From contig NW_019091390.1 in the NCBI RefSeq assembly GCF_001949145.1, positions 671,222 through 706,450 of the forward strand: a DNA stretch of 35,229 nt, written 5' to 3'. The notes beneath the pieces are model-generated. The model was not told where the DNA came from and ran no database searches. It was given only the letters and a program-made list of their open reading frames with translations. Shown here piece by piece: positions 1 to 9,926 of the stretch (its first letter is position 1; each line of letters starts with the position of its first letter). The DNA is from Acanthaster planci. Its lineage: Eukaryota > Echinodermata > Asteroidea > Valvatida > Acanthasteridae. The position numbers and the translations under genes were made by a program.

Positions 1-800
1 TTTTTCGCCAGAGGCTATGCATGACATTTAACAGGGGATGAACAGCTATTCCATTCGAGTTGAGTACCTATAGATATGTTGCTTCATTTCCCCCAAGAAT
101 TTTATGTAAGATAGCTTACATTCCTTTTTTTTTGAGTACCAAGAACAAAAAGGGCTAAAACCATGCTGTTTTCCAAAAAGAAGGTGCAAATATTTCCTGA
201 TCAGTGTCTGAGAGTCATGCAGTTTACATGTGTACTTGCGAAGACGAGCCGTGACCAAATCTTTGACTACGGCTGCTATATTGATACACAAGACACGGAA
301 ATTGGCTACAGCCACTTTCCATACATGTGTGTGCAATTCTTAGCTGCATGGGTTGAAATGGCAGTTGGCTGTGGCGCACTGGGGGTCACACTAACCAATC
401 ATAGGGCTCCTCGTTATTTATGTCCAAATTGAAGGAAGAGGAGCCGACGTTGGAACCCACAGTACTGTTCACTCCTGTCCTGAATTCATATTTTCTAGAG
501 AAAAAACATTGCTATGAATGACCACCACCATAGACGGGCCGAAAACCTACAAGGATAAGCTAGTACTTGTTAGAATATTGCAGTTTTCCCTCCCCCCTTC
601 AACTGCAGTGAAATTTAACTGAAAATCGTCAAAGGAAACAAAAATAACGAAACTGATGCAACCCTGAAAACTAATGATAAAAAAAACTTCAGCCCACAAG
701 AAGTCTTCCCAAAAATCCACCATAAACTACAAGCTATCTTTGACACCCCCATCTACCTCGTGAAACAAAATAATCAGGCACAAAGTAAGCAAGCTGTTAC
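1..800. other. non-coding sequence at left edge
   Basis: No reading frame here resembles a known protein and no exon flanked by convincing splice sites was found. If the candidate first exon at 801-865 is real, this stretch is its first intron, read on the minus strand. It is AT-rich with several A-runs. Confidence 0.5.
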
Positions 801-865
801 CCTTCTTTGTCGTCAAATCCCTCGACATCAATTTCGTCCTCCATTTCGTGAATTTGGTCCGCCAT
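801..865 (-). CDS. possible first coding exon of an unrecognised gene leaving the window to the left
   Basis: On the minus strand an ATG at 865 opens 21 codons reading MADQIHEMEDEIDVEGFDDK and one more Glu, ending before a GT at 800-799 (GTAACA). The ATG sits in the context AGAATGGCGGAC, common for first exons of animal housekeeping genes, and the peptide is strongly acidic. No second exon is visible in the 800 bases left to the window edge, so the rest would lie outside. The donor is a weak match to consensus. I do not recognise the protein. The call rests only on start context, composition and the possible donor, and it could be chance. Confidence 0.3.
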
Positions 866-1909
866 TCTGGTTTGAATTGTTTGTAATACACAGCGCCCTC
901 ATTCAGTAAAGTGGTTAAAAAAATCTATGCCTTTTTTCAAATACCTGATACGCCTGACGGAGACTTCGCCTCGTGGCATTTGGACTCAAGAATATATATA
1001 TTTTTTCAACAGTTTACTGTTTGAACATAAAAACTGATGCAAACAAGAGGGATAGCTTTCTTCTCTCTCGCTTTAATAAACAACTGGTCTTTCCATATGT
1101 ACACACACAGTCAATGTTGCTCACGCTATTTTACAATTCTCAAATATTCCTGGGAAGCTAAATTTTTCAAGTAGGAAATATTTCAAAGAACAGCTGTGGA
1201 TAGGTGAAGGTCAAATAAAAAAAAAAGAATGACTTCATGAAACTGAAATGACAATCGTAGTAAAAATAAAAAAAAAACAGTCTGTAAGGTTATTAACATG
1301 TCATGCAAACACAGGGGGCCTCACTTTTTCGACCAGGGGGGGGTTGGCCCCCACTTTTTGCAGGTCCTATACGGGGTGGGGATCAATGGATTGGCTTATT
1401 AAAAGCTGATGCCTTATGGTCTAATAACTGGGCCCCCACTTTAAAACAAATTCTGTCGCTGGTGGTTAGTTGTACATCAGTAACAATGTAATGCATGCCT
1501 GTCCGCAATAACTGGACATAAGAGCTGAGGGGCTCCGATAAATCTGGATCCACTCATGGAGAAAAACAATGACAAGAAAGCTAAATCAATGATTAACTCC
1601 AATGTATACTTCTAATATATAATCTAGTACAGATGTCTTACACAGTGCAGCATTATACAAGTTCAGTAGTTAATTGACAGACAGCTACACTTGTAGGCAA
1701 GAAGTTGTGACTTAGATACTCTGCATTACAATCATTGGGGAAATGAGACAATATTGGAAAGGTAATTTTCAAGTAAATGTCAGAAAGTTCTAGCAAATTT
1801 TCTACAGTTACTTCCACTTCGAGCGGAGGAGACTGCATTTTAAAAATTAAAGAATTTTTGATAAGAAAAGTTAACTTGGAATAGAGAAATTGCACTGGGG
1901 TTGAAACGA

Positions 1910-2055
1910 CAGGCTTGCTTGCGTCACGTAGATCTTGATCGCAATCAGTGATGCATCACTGGTTCATTAGCATCAGATCCTGCCTCATGGATGGTGCGAA
2001 CCAAAGTTTGGGATCACTGACGGAGATCCAGATCCGTGTGCAACCAACAGGCCTG
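1910..2055. mobile_element. short inverted-repeat element, family A, copy 1
   Basis: The ends are imperfect inverted repeats: CAGGCTTGCTTG on the left faces CAGGCCTGTTGG read inward from the right. The arms carry runs of GATC-containing words (GATCTTGATCGCAATCAGTG and GGATCTGGATCTCCGTCAGT). The centre reads, on the minus strand, GGTTCGCACCATCCATGAGG, which matches the centre of the element at 17022-17163. The two are therefore copies of one family in opposite orientation. There is no coding capacity. It is a non-autonomous DNA-transposon derivative of unknown superfamily, with no convincing target duplication here. Confidence 0.55.
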
Positions 2056-2199
2056 AGGTTAAGCTGAAGTTGAACACTTTATTTCACTTGCTGCTCCCAT
2101 ACCAGTCTTAGCAACTAGGACTCTGCAAATTGCTTTATCATTCGGACACAGTCAGATGACATACAGATGCTCCAAAAAGGCTATCTGTGGAGTCTCAGG

Positions 2200-2315
2200 C
2201 CGTGTCCGAAATGGGCTTCCAGAACTTCGGCTAGGTCTATCGTCTATGCTTCTCCATGCATTTCTAATGGAGTGAAGACCTAGACCTAGCTCTAGACAAG
2301 AGATTCGGATGCAGC
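2200..2315. mobile_element. 116-bp MITE with 5-bp target duplication
   Basis: The left end GCCGTGTCCGAA and the inward-read right end GCTGCATCCGAA form 12-base terminal inverted repeats with 3 mismatches. CTCAG directly flanks both sides (2195-2199 and 2316-2320), consistent with a 5-base target site duplication. The interior is partly palindromic (CTAGACCTAGCTCTAG). It has no coding capacity, so it is a miniature non-autonomous transposon. The superfamily is not assigned. Confidence 0.6.
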
Positions 2316-2569
2316 CTCAGTTCAACTAATCCCACGGTCAGCTGAAAATGAAGGAAAATTCCAAACAAATGCATCACATGGGCCTGATCGGCATGCTTTT
2401 GTACAGGCAGTGTCTCATCAGTACCATGTCTGTTTCCATGACAATCACAACTCAAATATCACTAATTCCAGCAAGACAAGACAGGGAACTACAAAAGGCT
2501 GCTTAAGTTCCTGAACATTAGACCCACATCCAACATTGCATATCATGATTTCCAAAATTAAGTCACTAT

Positions 2570-2796
2570 CAGTGGCGTAACTAAGGCGCTACATTTGAGG
2601 GTGCTACAGTTGAGGGGGCACCTGGGGTACAAATTTTTTTTCAGGTGGCACTGAAAAGAATTGAACTAGGTATATATGTTTTTTTGTTCATTTCAAAATT
2701 TCAAATGGGGGGGGCACCCGGGGGAGGGCTTGGGCCTCCGTGGGAGGGGGGCAGAAGCCTCCCCGTGCTCCCCCTCTCCCCGTAGTTACGCCACTG
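2570..2796. mobile_element. 227-bp hAT-type MITE with intact 8-bp target duplication
   Basis: The element begins CAGTGGCGTAACTA and ends with the exact reverse complement TAGTTACGCCACTG. GTCACTAT occurs immediately before (2562-2569) and after (2797-2804), an exact 8-base target duplication. Eight-base duplications and CAG-type ends are typical of hAT transposons. The interior is rich in G-runs and encodes nothing, so it needs a transposase from elsewhere. The exact duplication and 14-base identical ends suggest a fairly recent insertion. Confidence 0.8.
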
Positions 2797-4541
2797 GTCA
2801 CTATGCAGTAACATCTCTAGCTTTTGTAACCATTACATAATATTATATAAAAAATTTCTTGAAACAAAATGCTCTTTTATTTACATGAATGCATTAATGC
2901 AATTTATCTTTCATGATAATCAAACTGATTCGTATTCGTACCCTTTCATTCCTACCTACTTCTAGTCAACAGCACAGAAGAATTTCAGAAATTTTTCCTC
3001 ATAATACTGCTTGTCACAATACAGTTACCCTTTAGTGTCTCTGTGCAAGTTTCACAATATTTAAAAATACCTCATGGGGAAGGAAAATCAATTTTTAAGT
3101 ACCCTGACAAGGAGTAATGGGAACAAATCTAACAGTAACATAATGAAATGTAAAAACAGTCAAAGGGAACAGGAAAAAAAGCAAACTAAAATTTATTTTA
3201 AGCAATTCCAAACGAAAGTGGAGATAATTCTTTTGTTGTTGAACTTATTATTATTCATGACTCATACATAAAAAGTAGTTCACAAAAATTAAAGTGGAAT
3301 TAAAAGATAATGGTACTATCTGTTACTCTTCTTTACTTTTTAAAAACATGTTTATTCATGAGTTACAAATAATAATGAATTCGGTGATGAAAACTTCTCA
3401 TTTTGCTTGGCATTGCCAAAAAGTGCAATAACCTAGCCCTGCATCAGAAAGAACTCTAAAAATACTGAATACCAAGTTGATATGAAGGAAAACAAAACTA
3501 AACAATAAACCAGCAAAATTTAAAGCAAAATATATGAAAACCGGTTGGCACCTTAACAACAATAACAAAAACAGGTGGTCACTGTGGAGAGAAATATCAG
3601 TATAGAGTGTGACGGAAAAGTGTGATCCAAAATGCTCAAACTCTTTTTAGGTGTCACAGTAAACTTCAAAGGACTGCGTTGAATAAATGCTCTGAATAAA
3701 TAAATAATTACTGTGAATATTGAGTCAGAAGTGGACCATCCTAGCCTGTCTAAAGGCATAATTCCAACTGCAGTTGACTCCCAATGTAAACACCCCTCTT
3801 ATAACATATATGAGGTTGTGCATGGCGGCCATTGGAGTTTTTGTTCCACAGGGATAACTGTGAGTAGACCTTTTGTGCTATTCCTCCGTCACAAAAGTGC
3901 TTCCCACAGAGATGGCTGCCATGCATAACCTCTATTATTGTTATGCAGAGCAAAGTCTGAGGGTCCCAATATCCTGAATTCTTTTTTGTTTTTCTTGATT
4001 TACTCCAGTCTTTTTACCAGACGTTTTTAGTTACAAAGAGTAATTTGACTGGTCTCTGCAATTTTGTTTTGACGACAGTTGGTTGTACGTATTTTATTTC
4101 AGTGTACTTCGTAGATTTTGCAAGAAGTCAACCATCTTCTGTTTGACTAGCATTTGCTGTCAAAACTATACCACTTTCTTATTTCAGCATATTTTGTGGA
4201 TTCGGAGGAAAGCTCGCCTACAGTTTTTTGGCAAGTTTTGTTCACAGATCAATCAACAGATCGGCACAACTCTTTGTTTATGTCTCATTGTCAGTTAGGC
4301 TAGTCCTAACGTTTCATGCACAAACCTTTCACATTTTAAAGAGAAAAATGCACGCTTCAAAAATAAAAAAGTTCTCTGTTGAAAATATGTCCTGGCAAAA
4401 TATTCAATATATGTGTTATAGCATATATAAAAATGATCATAACTGGCAAGTATGACCGTTATAGTAAAGTAGCCACTAAGCCAGTTACAAAGCCGGACAG
4501 AGCACGGAGGATATTTCACCGGTTCCCTGCTGCCTCCACTG

Positions 4542-7500
4542 CTACCCTCGTAAGCCCCACTCGGACACCTTCTTCTGTGCGTTGGCCATGACAATCATGC
4601 TGGTACCGTTGGAGATGAAACTGCGGATGGTGCCCGGTCCGATGCCCCGATACAAGGCCAGGAAACCCCCTCGCTCCTTGATGACCAGTCGCATCCGGGT
4701 CAAGACGGGCATATCCCTGTTGAGAGTTGGAGAAAGCAAGTAGTTTCATGTCAACATTGTGATTTATCTCCACTTGGCCATCTTACTCGGCGGAGACTTG
4801 AGCCCACAACCTTCTGTTTCCAAGTGCAGAACTCTTTCCATTTGTCCAACACCCTTGTCTGGGTCAGCTGGCTACTTCAAAGTGCAGGTTTGCACACTGC
4901 AATCACTGTTTCCTCTGAAAATGCACTGTGCTCCCCCCCCCCAAAAAAGGGGTCACCAGAGTAACGTTCCAAGTTTTCAAACAATCGAAACCAATCTGCC
5001 CTCAAAAGGGGAGGAGAACGATTCAACAGAAAGTGTTAACAAAATAAAATACATCATCAAAGCACACACGAAAACCTTACAAATTTCTAACTGACTCAGT
5101 CTTACACCATTTCTGACTCACTTTCCATAGTTTCCTTGCACCTGTGACTTCATGTATTCCAGGGGCCAGACGATCCACCAAGCTAATGTGAGACTGTCAG
5201 TCAAGGAATGTAAACCTTCGATACCTCAATTTAAGTAAATAAATATTCATATCAAGGATGGATTCGAGCCGTGGAGATGTAAATAAATTTTGGATTTTTT
5301 GCCCTGCCCGACGTGTATTTAAACACTGTATACTCAGTGTATGCCCCGAAGGCTTGTGAAAAAAACCACAAGCGTACTTTGGTGGGACTCGACAGCCGAC
5401 ACCGGCAAGCTCAGTGGTCGAGTGGTTAAGACGTCTGCACTAGTAAGCAGGTTTGAGTCCCGCCCGAGTACACTTGTGGGGTTTTTGTCACAAGCCTTAG
5501 GGGGCATACACTGAGTATACAGTGTTAAAGTACACTTCGGGCAGGGCCAAAAAATCCAAAATGTAATGAATAATCAAGTTTTCACCTTTGTTTGAAAAGG
5601 TTTGCCAGGATAAGAATACAAGGCACTCCTGACTTAAGTTTCGAAGATGGTTGGCTGGGTGACTGGTCCAACACCTGGGGGTACTCTTCAAAGAGGGAAA
5701 TACTAGAAAAAACCTGAAGATAGGGAGCCCCCTTCCGTCACAGTCAAATTTGCTGACAAGAAAAATAACTTTGTCAACAATTTCTGCAGACATCCTTTTC
5801 GGACTATCCAGTTCTATCCATTGAATAAAAATTGATTTAAAAAAAAAAGGATATGTTGCAGCTGTTCCCGAGACAAGGAACGGGCCGATGACGCTGGTGT
5901 TGAAGACCTGGGGGAAGTGTCGCCTCTGGGTGTCAATCAGGATGAAGTAGGTGCACATCAGGCCCATCGTCCGACACCAGTGGACACCGAAACCCTGACA
6001 AGATTGAAGTGTGAATGTGTTACCCGGTGAAAATTGTCTACATGGAACACAGGTTCTGGCCTTTCGTGGGCCAATTTCATGGGACTTTTGTGCAAAGGAT
6101 GACGACGACCTTGGCGCTAACACATCACAAGTTTCAGGTCATCGACCATCCAAGGCTATAAATCCTCATCCAAACTCTTTAAGCCCCGTCGAGTTTTGAT
6201 CACAAAGAAAGATTGGACTTGAGTCTGTTCCTGAATCTCGAGTTGGGATTCAAACCTTGCAGGCACAGCAGCAGTCGCAAGAAATGCATGCTAGAATATC
6301 TTTGGGGGGGCTGGTGAGTAAAATCAACTTTCTGCAAATTAAGCAAGCCTCTCGCCATCAGTACCTCCACAACATCAAACACTGTCTTTTAATCCTCAAA
6401 CTTTTTCCCCATAAGTTTTTTTTTCAATATAATCTTATTATGGCTGAAGCTCTCCCACACTCAACTCTGCCAAATTCTCCAAAATCAGGCTGTAGATTTT
6501 GAAAGAACTGAGAGGAGCAGGTTAAGGATAAAATTTGTCTAATCACACACCGTCTATTTACCTTATAAAGCCCTCTAAACTGCCAGGTCTGCTGGGTTTG
6601 TCTTCGGATCTGTAATAAATGGAATCACTTTGTGACAACTAAATAAAAATGAAATGAATCTTTAACCCTAAAAGAGCCAGGGGGAGGGATCCACTGATTG
6701 TGGTAGCAATATGCTACATTTATAAAGCATTTTTCCCCAAAGATATGAAGTGCTAGACTGAAGCCTCAACCAACTGGAGGGGGGGAGAAATCGACAGAAA
6801 ACCTCTCCTCCTCAAGAAAAGGATTTTCTCTTCTTTGGAATCCCCTGAAACATTTGAAAGTACTCAACAATGACAACTACACTCTTAATTTACAAACAAG
6901 GGAGAGATGTGAATGATGTCTCTGTAAAATAGATTGTTTGGAGGCAGGCACATCTTACCTTTGCAAGTTCTAGAGGCGACTCAATGATAGCCCTGGCTGT
7001 TGAGCCGCACGCACCTGCCAGCAACACTCGCCTGTAGCAGTTGAAGAATGGAACAGCACACCGAGTTAGTTCTACACCGGAAGACCAGTCACAAGACCAG
7101 TCATGAGTAGCAGGGAAAGTAATGACAAAGGAATGGTTTTGTTACAGTTCATTTGAATAGCTTATGAGTTGAATACAGACTGGAGGTCTCCTGTCCGAGT
7201 CGGTCTCATGATGGTCTTAAGAGGTCTTGATTACAACACTGCCCCTCATCAGATATGCATAGAAAGGTTGGGAACAGACTGTCAAATCTGGTAATTTATG
7301 TCTAACTGCCCGTGACAGAAATGCGAAAATAGCAGCACCACGGTTGAAAAAGAGTAGATAGAAATTTTAACTGTGTGGCATTTAATTAAACTGGAAAAGA
7401 AAAAAAACAGCAAGACAAAAAGGTCTTTAATACTCACACTTGTAAGCCTCCTGTCAGAGGGATTTCATATTTACAAAATGGGTTATCTAGGAAGGTGTAT

Positions 7501-9467
7501 CTGCAAAGGCATTGTAAACAAAAAAATCAATGCATTTTGTAAAGAGATTCACACATTTATGTGCTACGCTTTGATATTAATGTTTTGAAAATGGATCTGC
7601 ACTTCTGCAGGTCAAAGGCCATTTCCGGCCCCTACAAGAGGGTAGGACCTTTATAATTTTCAAAAAGTCAGTTTTTTTTAAGGACTAAGCCGACGTTGTC
7701 TTTCACTGATCTGACGCATCACAGCACCCTTCTAATTTTCTCTGAGACTTAAGTCATGTCTGAACCACCTGGCTGAGACTTGATATTGCACACAAGTCTA
7801 TGCAAGCCGCTGCCCATAGACTAGTGCATAATTGGCACACGGCCTAGGCACATTAGGAGAACCAAGTGAATTTTAAATACTCTCTTAAGACTTACACAGA
7901 TTCAAAAACTCCAAACTGAGTGGACCTGTAGATGCCCGATCCCCACAGCACAGGAATAGAGCCTCTGTATGGGGATATGAGCATAGCGACAGTTACATGT
8001 ATGTTAATTTCTGAGAAGAATCTACAAATATTTGTCATCAATAAAGAAACGTTCACATTAGGGTCATTTCATGAGGTTGGGGCACAATTTGTGACGGCGT
8101 CCATTGTTACACGGGTTCCGTAAAAATGAACAGCTATTTCCCTGCATGTGGATTCCAAATTGACATTGTTATACATCTTACAAGGCTGAATACAGAGGTG
8201 TGTGTTATTTTTACAGATTTGATGACCTACTCTACAGGTCATGACAGGTGGTAAAAGTTACCCATGTAACAAGGACACCGTCACAAATTGTGCCCCAACC
8301 TCATGGAACGACCCACATCTTACCTGTAGAATCCAATGATACCCTGCGTTTTGAAGGTTTTAGTGAGGGTTCTGAAGAGTCCATCCTTCTCAAAGCCAGC
8401 CTGGGCTTGCATCTTCGTCTTAATGGTGTCAAAAGGATGTCCCACACACACGCTGGTAACTCCATACAGAACTCCAACTAATATCCCCCCCCCCCAAAAA
8501 AATATTAAAATCAAATGATTTGAGAACCAGAAGGATAATACTATGAGTTTTTAGGGCAGAGGAACAAAACTGATATCAGATGCAGACAACCTCATATTCA
8601 GAGCTCTGAACCTTAACAACTAGGTTACGCACTCATACATTCTGTCAGGTGAACTCAGCAGTTATGTGGCTTCAATTCAATGCCAGCTGTATACAAACAA
8701 ATATAACTGGTACACTTCATTGAGAAAATGAGTTACCAAATAGCGCCCTTAATGCATCTATTAATGTCCACTTTAAAAGGAAAAACGTACAATCCATCCC
8801 AACACCAAGCTTGGAATTCTCAGCTAGCTCTGTGGAGACATACACGTAGAAAGGTTAGGTGGCGTTTTGCCAGTCAATGTTAGCAGAAGTGTTAGTAGGC
8901 CTACGAGGTATCCTGGTAATGCAAATATTTCTTGGCCTGTTTTCACTGTCCAGTAGTTGGCAAATAGTCAACAATATGTCTAATATAATCTGGGATGACT
9001 GGGCCCAAGGCTGGCAGAGATAGACCATGGAGGTAGGAATTAATTTATCACAAAAGAAAAAGAAAATTCCACAACATTTAGCATCCCAGTTCCCACACAG
9101 ATCTGAAAATTTCAAAATGAATGACATTTAAATGCTACCTACCTGCCTTGAACTTTAATGGAGCAAATGGACATTTTGAGTCAAAAGTTGATTGCCAAAT
9201 CCTCCATGGAAAAACTAACTGTTATTGTCGTAAATTAAATTCCTTTCGTATAGCTCCATGGTCAGACCATGGTCAGACTGTCAGTCATGCCTGGTGACAG
9301 TGTAAAGTTTGCCCCCCCCCCCGGTAACTTTGGTATTAAAAAGGCATGTTTGTGAATGAAAGTTGTTGTTGTTTAACAATAAAGCACAGATTTCCCAGAA
9401 TACACTGACCTCCGAGTCCAATGGCTCCCTCTTTGAACCAATGCGTTCTGGCTTCATTGTGCGTCAT
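4542..9467 (-). CDS. mitochondrial carrier (SLC25 family), nine coding exons, complete
   Basis: Coding exons in order on the minus strand are 9467-9410, 8477-8324, 7964-7896, 7500-7438, 7031-6959, 6609-6562, 5994-5855, 5187-5122 and 4716-4542 (TAG at 4544-4542). All phases agree and the sum is 846 bases, giving 281 residues, close to the usual 280-320. Three carrier repeats are visible. Their signatures PFDTIK (34-39), PLELAK (134-139) and PLEYMK (210-215) follow the PX[DE]XX[KR] pattern after odd-numbered helices. Even-numbered helices carry arginines at matching places (R84 in IYRST, R163 in WCRTM, R255 in TIRSF), likely facing the substrate cavity. SLC25 proteins exchange metabolites across the inner mitochondrial membrane. 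I cannot assign substrate or subfamily. An in-frame TAG lies 9 bases before the ATG, and CTGTAG just upstream could be the 3' splice site of a 5' UTR intron. All introns have GT-AG ends except intron 7, which is AT-AC. Confidence 0.88.
4795..4870 (-). mobile_element. possible tRNA-derived SINE remnant
   Basis: On the minus strand GTTGTGGGCTCAAGTCTCC resembles a tRNA T-arm (B box). TTGGACAAATGG lies about 50 bases upstream where an A box would be. Only the head is visible and it is degraded. It lies in the last intron of the carrier gene. Confidence 0.35.
5188..5854 (-). other. U12-type AT-AC intron (intron 7 of the carrier gene)
   Basis: Read on the minus strand, the exon ending at 5855 is followed by ATATCCTTTT, the consensus 5' splice site of AT-AC introns removed by the minor (U12) spliceosome. 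Near the other end is TTCCTTGAC, a perfect U12 branch site. The intron ends in CTCAC, with the branch A 13 bases before the last intron base. Splicing here joins residue 201 to 203 in frame (phase 2), completes the third carrier repeat and gives ATLAWW before the WPLEYMK signature. No GT donor near the exon end gives a sensible protein. Confidence 0.88.
5287..5562. mobile_element. palindromic element with a tRNA-like core, inside the U12 intron
   Basis: Two arms of roughly 90-115 bases are near-perfect reverse complements. The left arm starts ATTTTGGATTTTTTGCCCTG and the right arm ends with its counterpart up to CCAAAAT at 5562. Both contain the CACTGTATACTCAGTGTATG word. Between them (about 5409-5468, plus strand) is a tRNA-like unit with A box TGGTCGAGTGG and B box GGTTTGAGTCC. 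The left arm also carries GGGACTC, the complement of the B-box end, so the structure may be two copies of a SINE joined head to head. RNA from it would fold into a long hairpin. Confidence 0.7.
6205..6290 (-). mobile_element. possible tRNA-derived SINE remnant
   Basis: On the minus strand GGTTTGAATCCC matches the tRNA B box, preceded by TGCGACTGCTGCTGTGCCTG. A clear A box is not seen. It is intronic in the carrier gene. Confidence 0.35.
7081..7245. repeat. dispersed minisatellite-like repeat, copy 1
   Basis: ACCAGTCACAAGACCAGTC (7085-7103) is, on the minus strand, the CTGGTCTTGTG unit seen at 13846-13916. Further on, GAGGTCTTGATTACAACACTG closely matches ATGGTCTCGACTACAACACTG, the end of that same repeat. 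A related GTGTTGTAGTCGAG block occurs at 17585. The three are members of one dispersed family with a fixed ACTACAACACTG edge and a variable body. Confidence 0.5.
8061..8314. mobile_element. 254-bp MITE with about 55-bp terminal inverted repeats, next to a splice donor
   Basis: The left end runs GGGTCATTTCATGAGGTTGG and the inward-read right end GGGTCGTTCCATGAGGTTGG. The match continues through GGGCACAATTTGTGACGG to ACGGGT/ATGGGT with only a few differences over about 55 bases. There is no coding capacity and no convincing target duplication. The right end stops 9 bases from position 8324, the last base of carrier exon 2, so the element lies just inside the intron beside the 5' splice site. 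Superfamily unassigned. Confidence 0.7.
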
Positions 9468-9926
9468 AGCTATCTACAGAAACTTTGGGTAAACGAACCA
9501 ATTCGATGAAAATTTTTCAGGAAAAATCCCCATACATACAGTATGTAGCCTCGAGCGCTGTGTGAGCATGCAACATGCACCGTGGCCGTGTGAACCAAAG
9601 ATGGGTCGGAACAGTCCAATAAAGCTATGGGTATTTATCTTCATATTTGGTTTTCCTCTGAGATTTATAAAGATCAAGAGAAAATCAGAAGTTTTCCCCA
9701 AATTATTTTCTGTGGTTTACAATCAAAGACACAAATTCACATTCATGTCGGGGGTAGCAACCCTTGTGAAACAAGATGTGATCTAAAGTCCTTCCCAACA
9801 AAATAATGGTCGTGGCCAGGGCATAAAAGTCACACAACAATAAAGGTCACGTCACTGTAGACATGGTAGAAAAACCCGAGACGTTAGCACGATTGGGTTG
9901 CCTTTGAAGCTCTGCAGTTGCCAGTT
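9468..9926. promoter_or_regulatory. putative shared divergent promoter region (carrier gene / GTF2F1)
   Basis: The carrier start codon (minus, 9467) and the proposed GTF2F1 start codon (plus, 9927) point away from each other with 459 bases between them, so both promoters and 5' UTRs must lie in or near this stretch. GTCACGTCAC at 9846-9855 contains a CRE half-site (TGACGT on the minus strand). No TATA box is obvious. An ETS-like CGGAAGT lies slightly downstream near 10100. Transcription start sites cannot be placed from sequence alone. Confidence 0.45.

Larger units (their letters stand above)
866..4541. other. intergenic region and probable 3' UTR of the mitochondrial carrier gene
   Basis: No coding exon was recognised. 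The part next to 4541 is the 3' UTR of the minus-strand carrier gene. Minus-strand AATAAA signals lie at 4093-4098 and 3351-3356, so the transcript could end near either. Three short transposons (1910-2055, 2200-2315, 2570-2796) lie further left and are listed separately. A G/C-rich patch near 1310-1440 has runs of G and facing runs of C, and I could not assign it. Confidence 0.5.

Noticed and set aside
5409-5470. Functional tRNA gene
   Set aside because: A and B boxes are present but no acceptor stem or regular cloverleaf can be built, and the unit sits in a foldback, so a SINE origin fits better.
5497-6123. 208-codon minus-strand open frame
   Set aside because: Only 5994-5855 is coding, as carrier exon 7. 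The rest is intron read-through, including the palindromic element.
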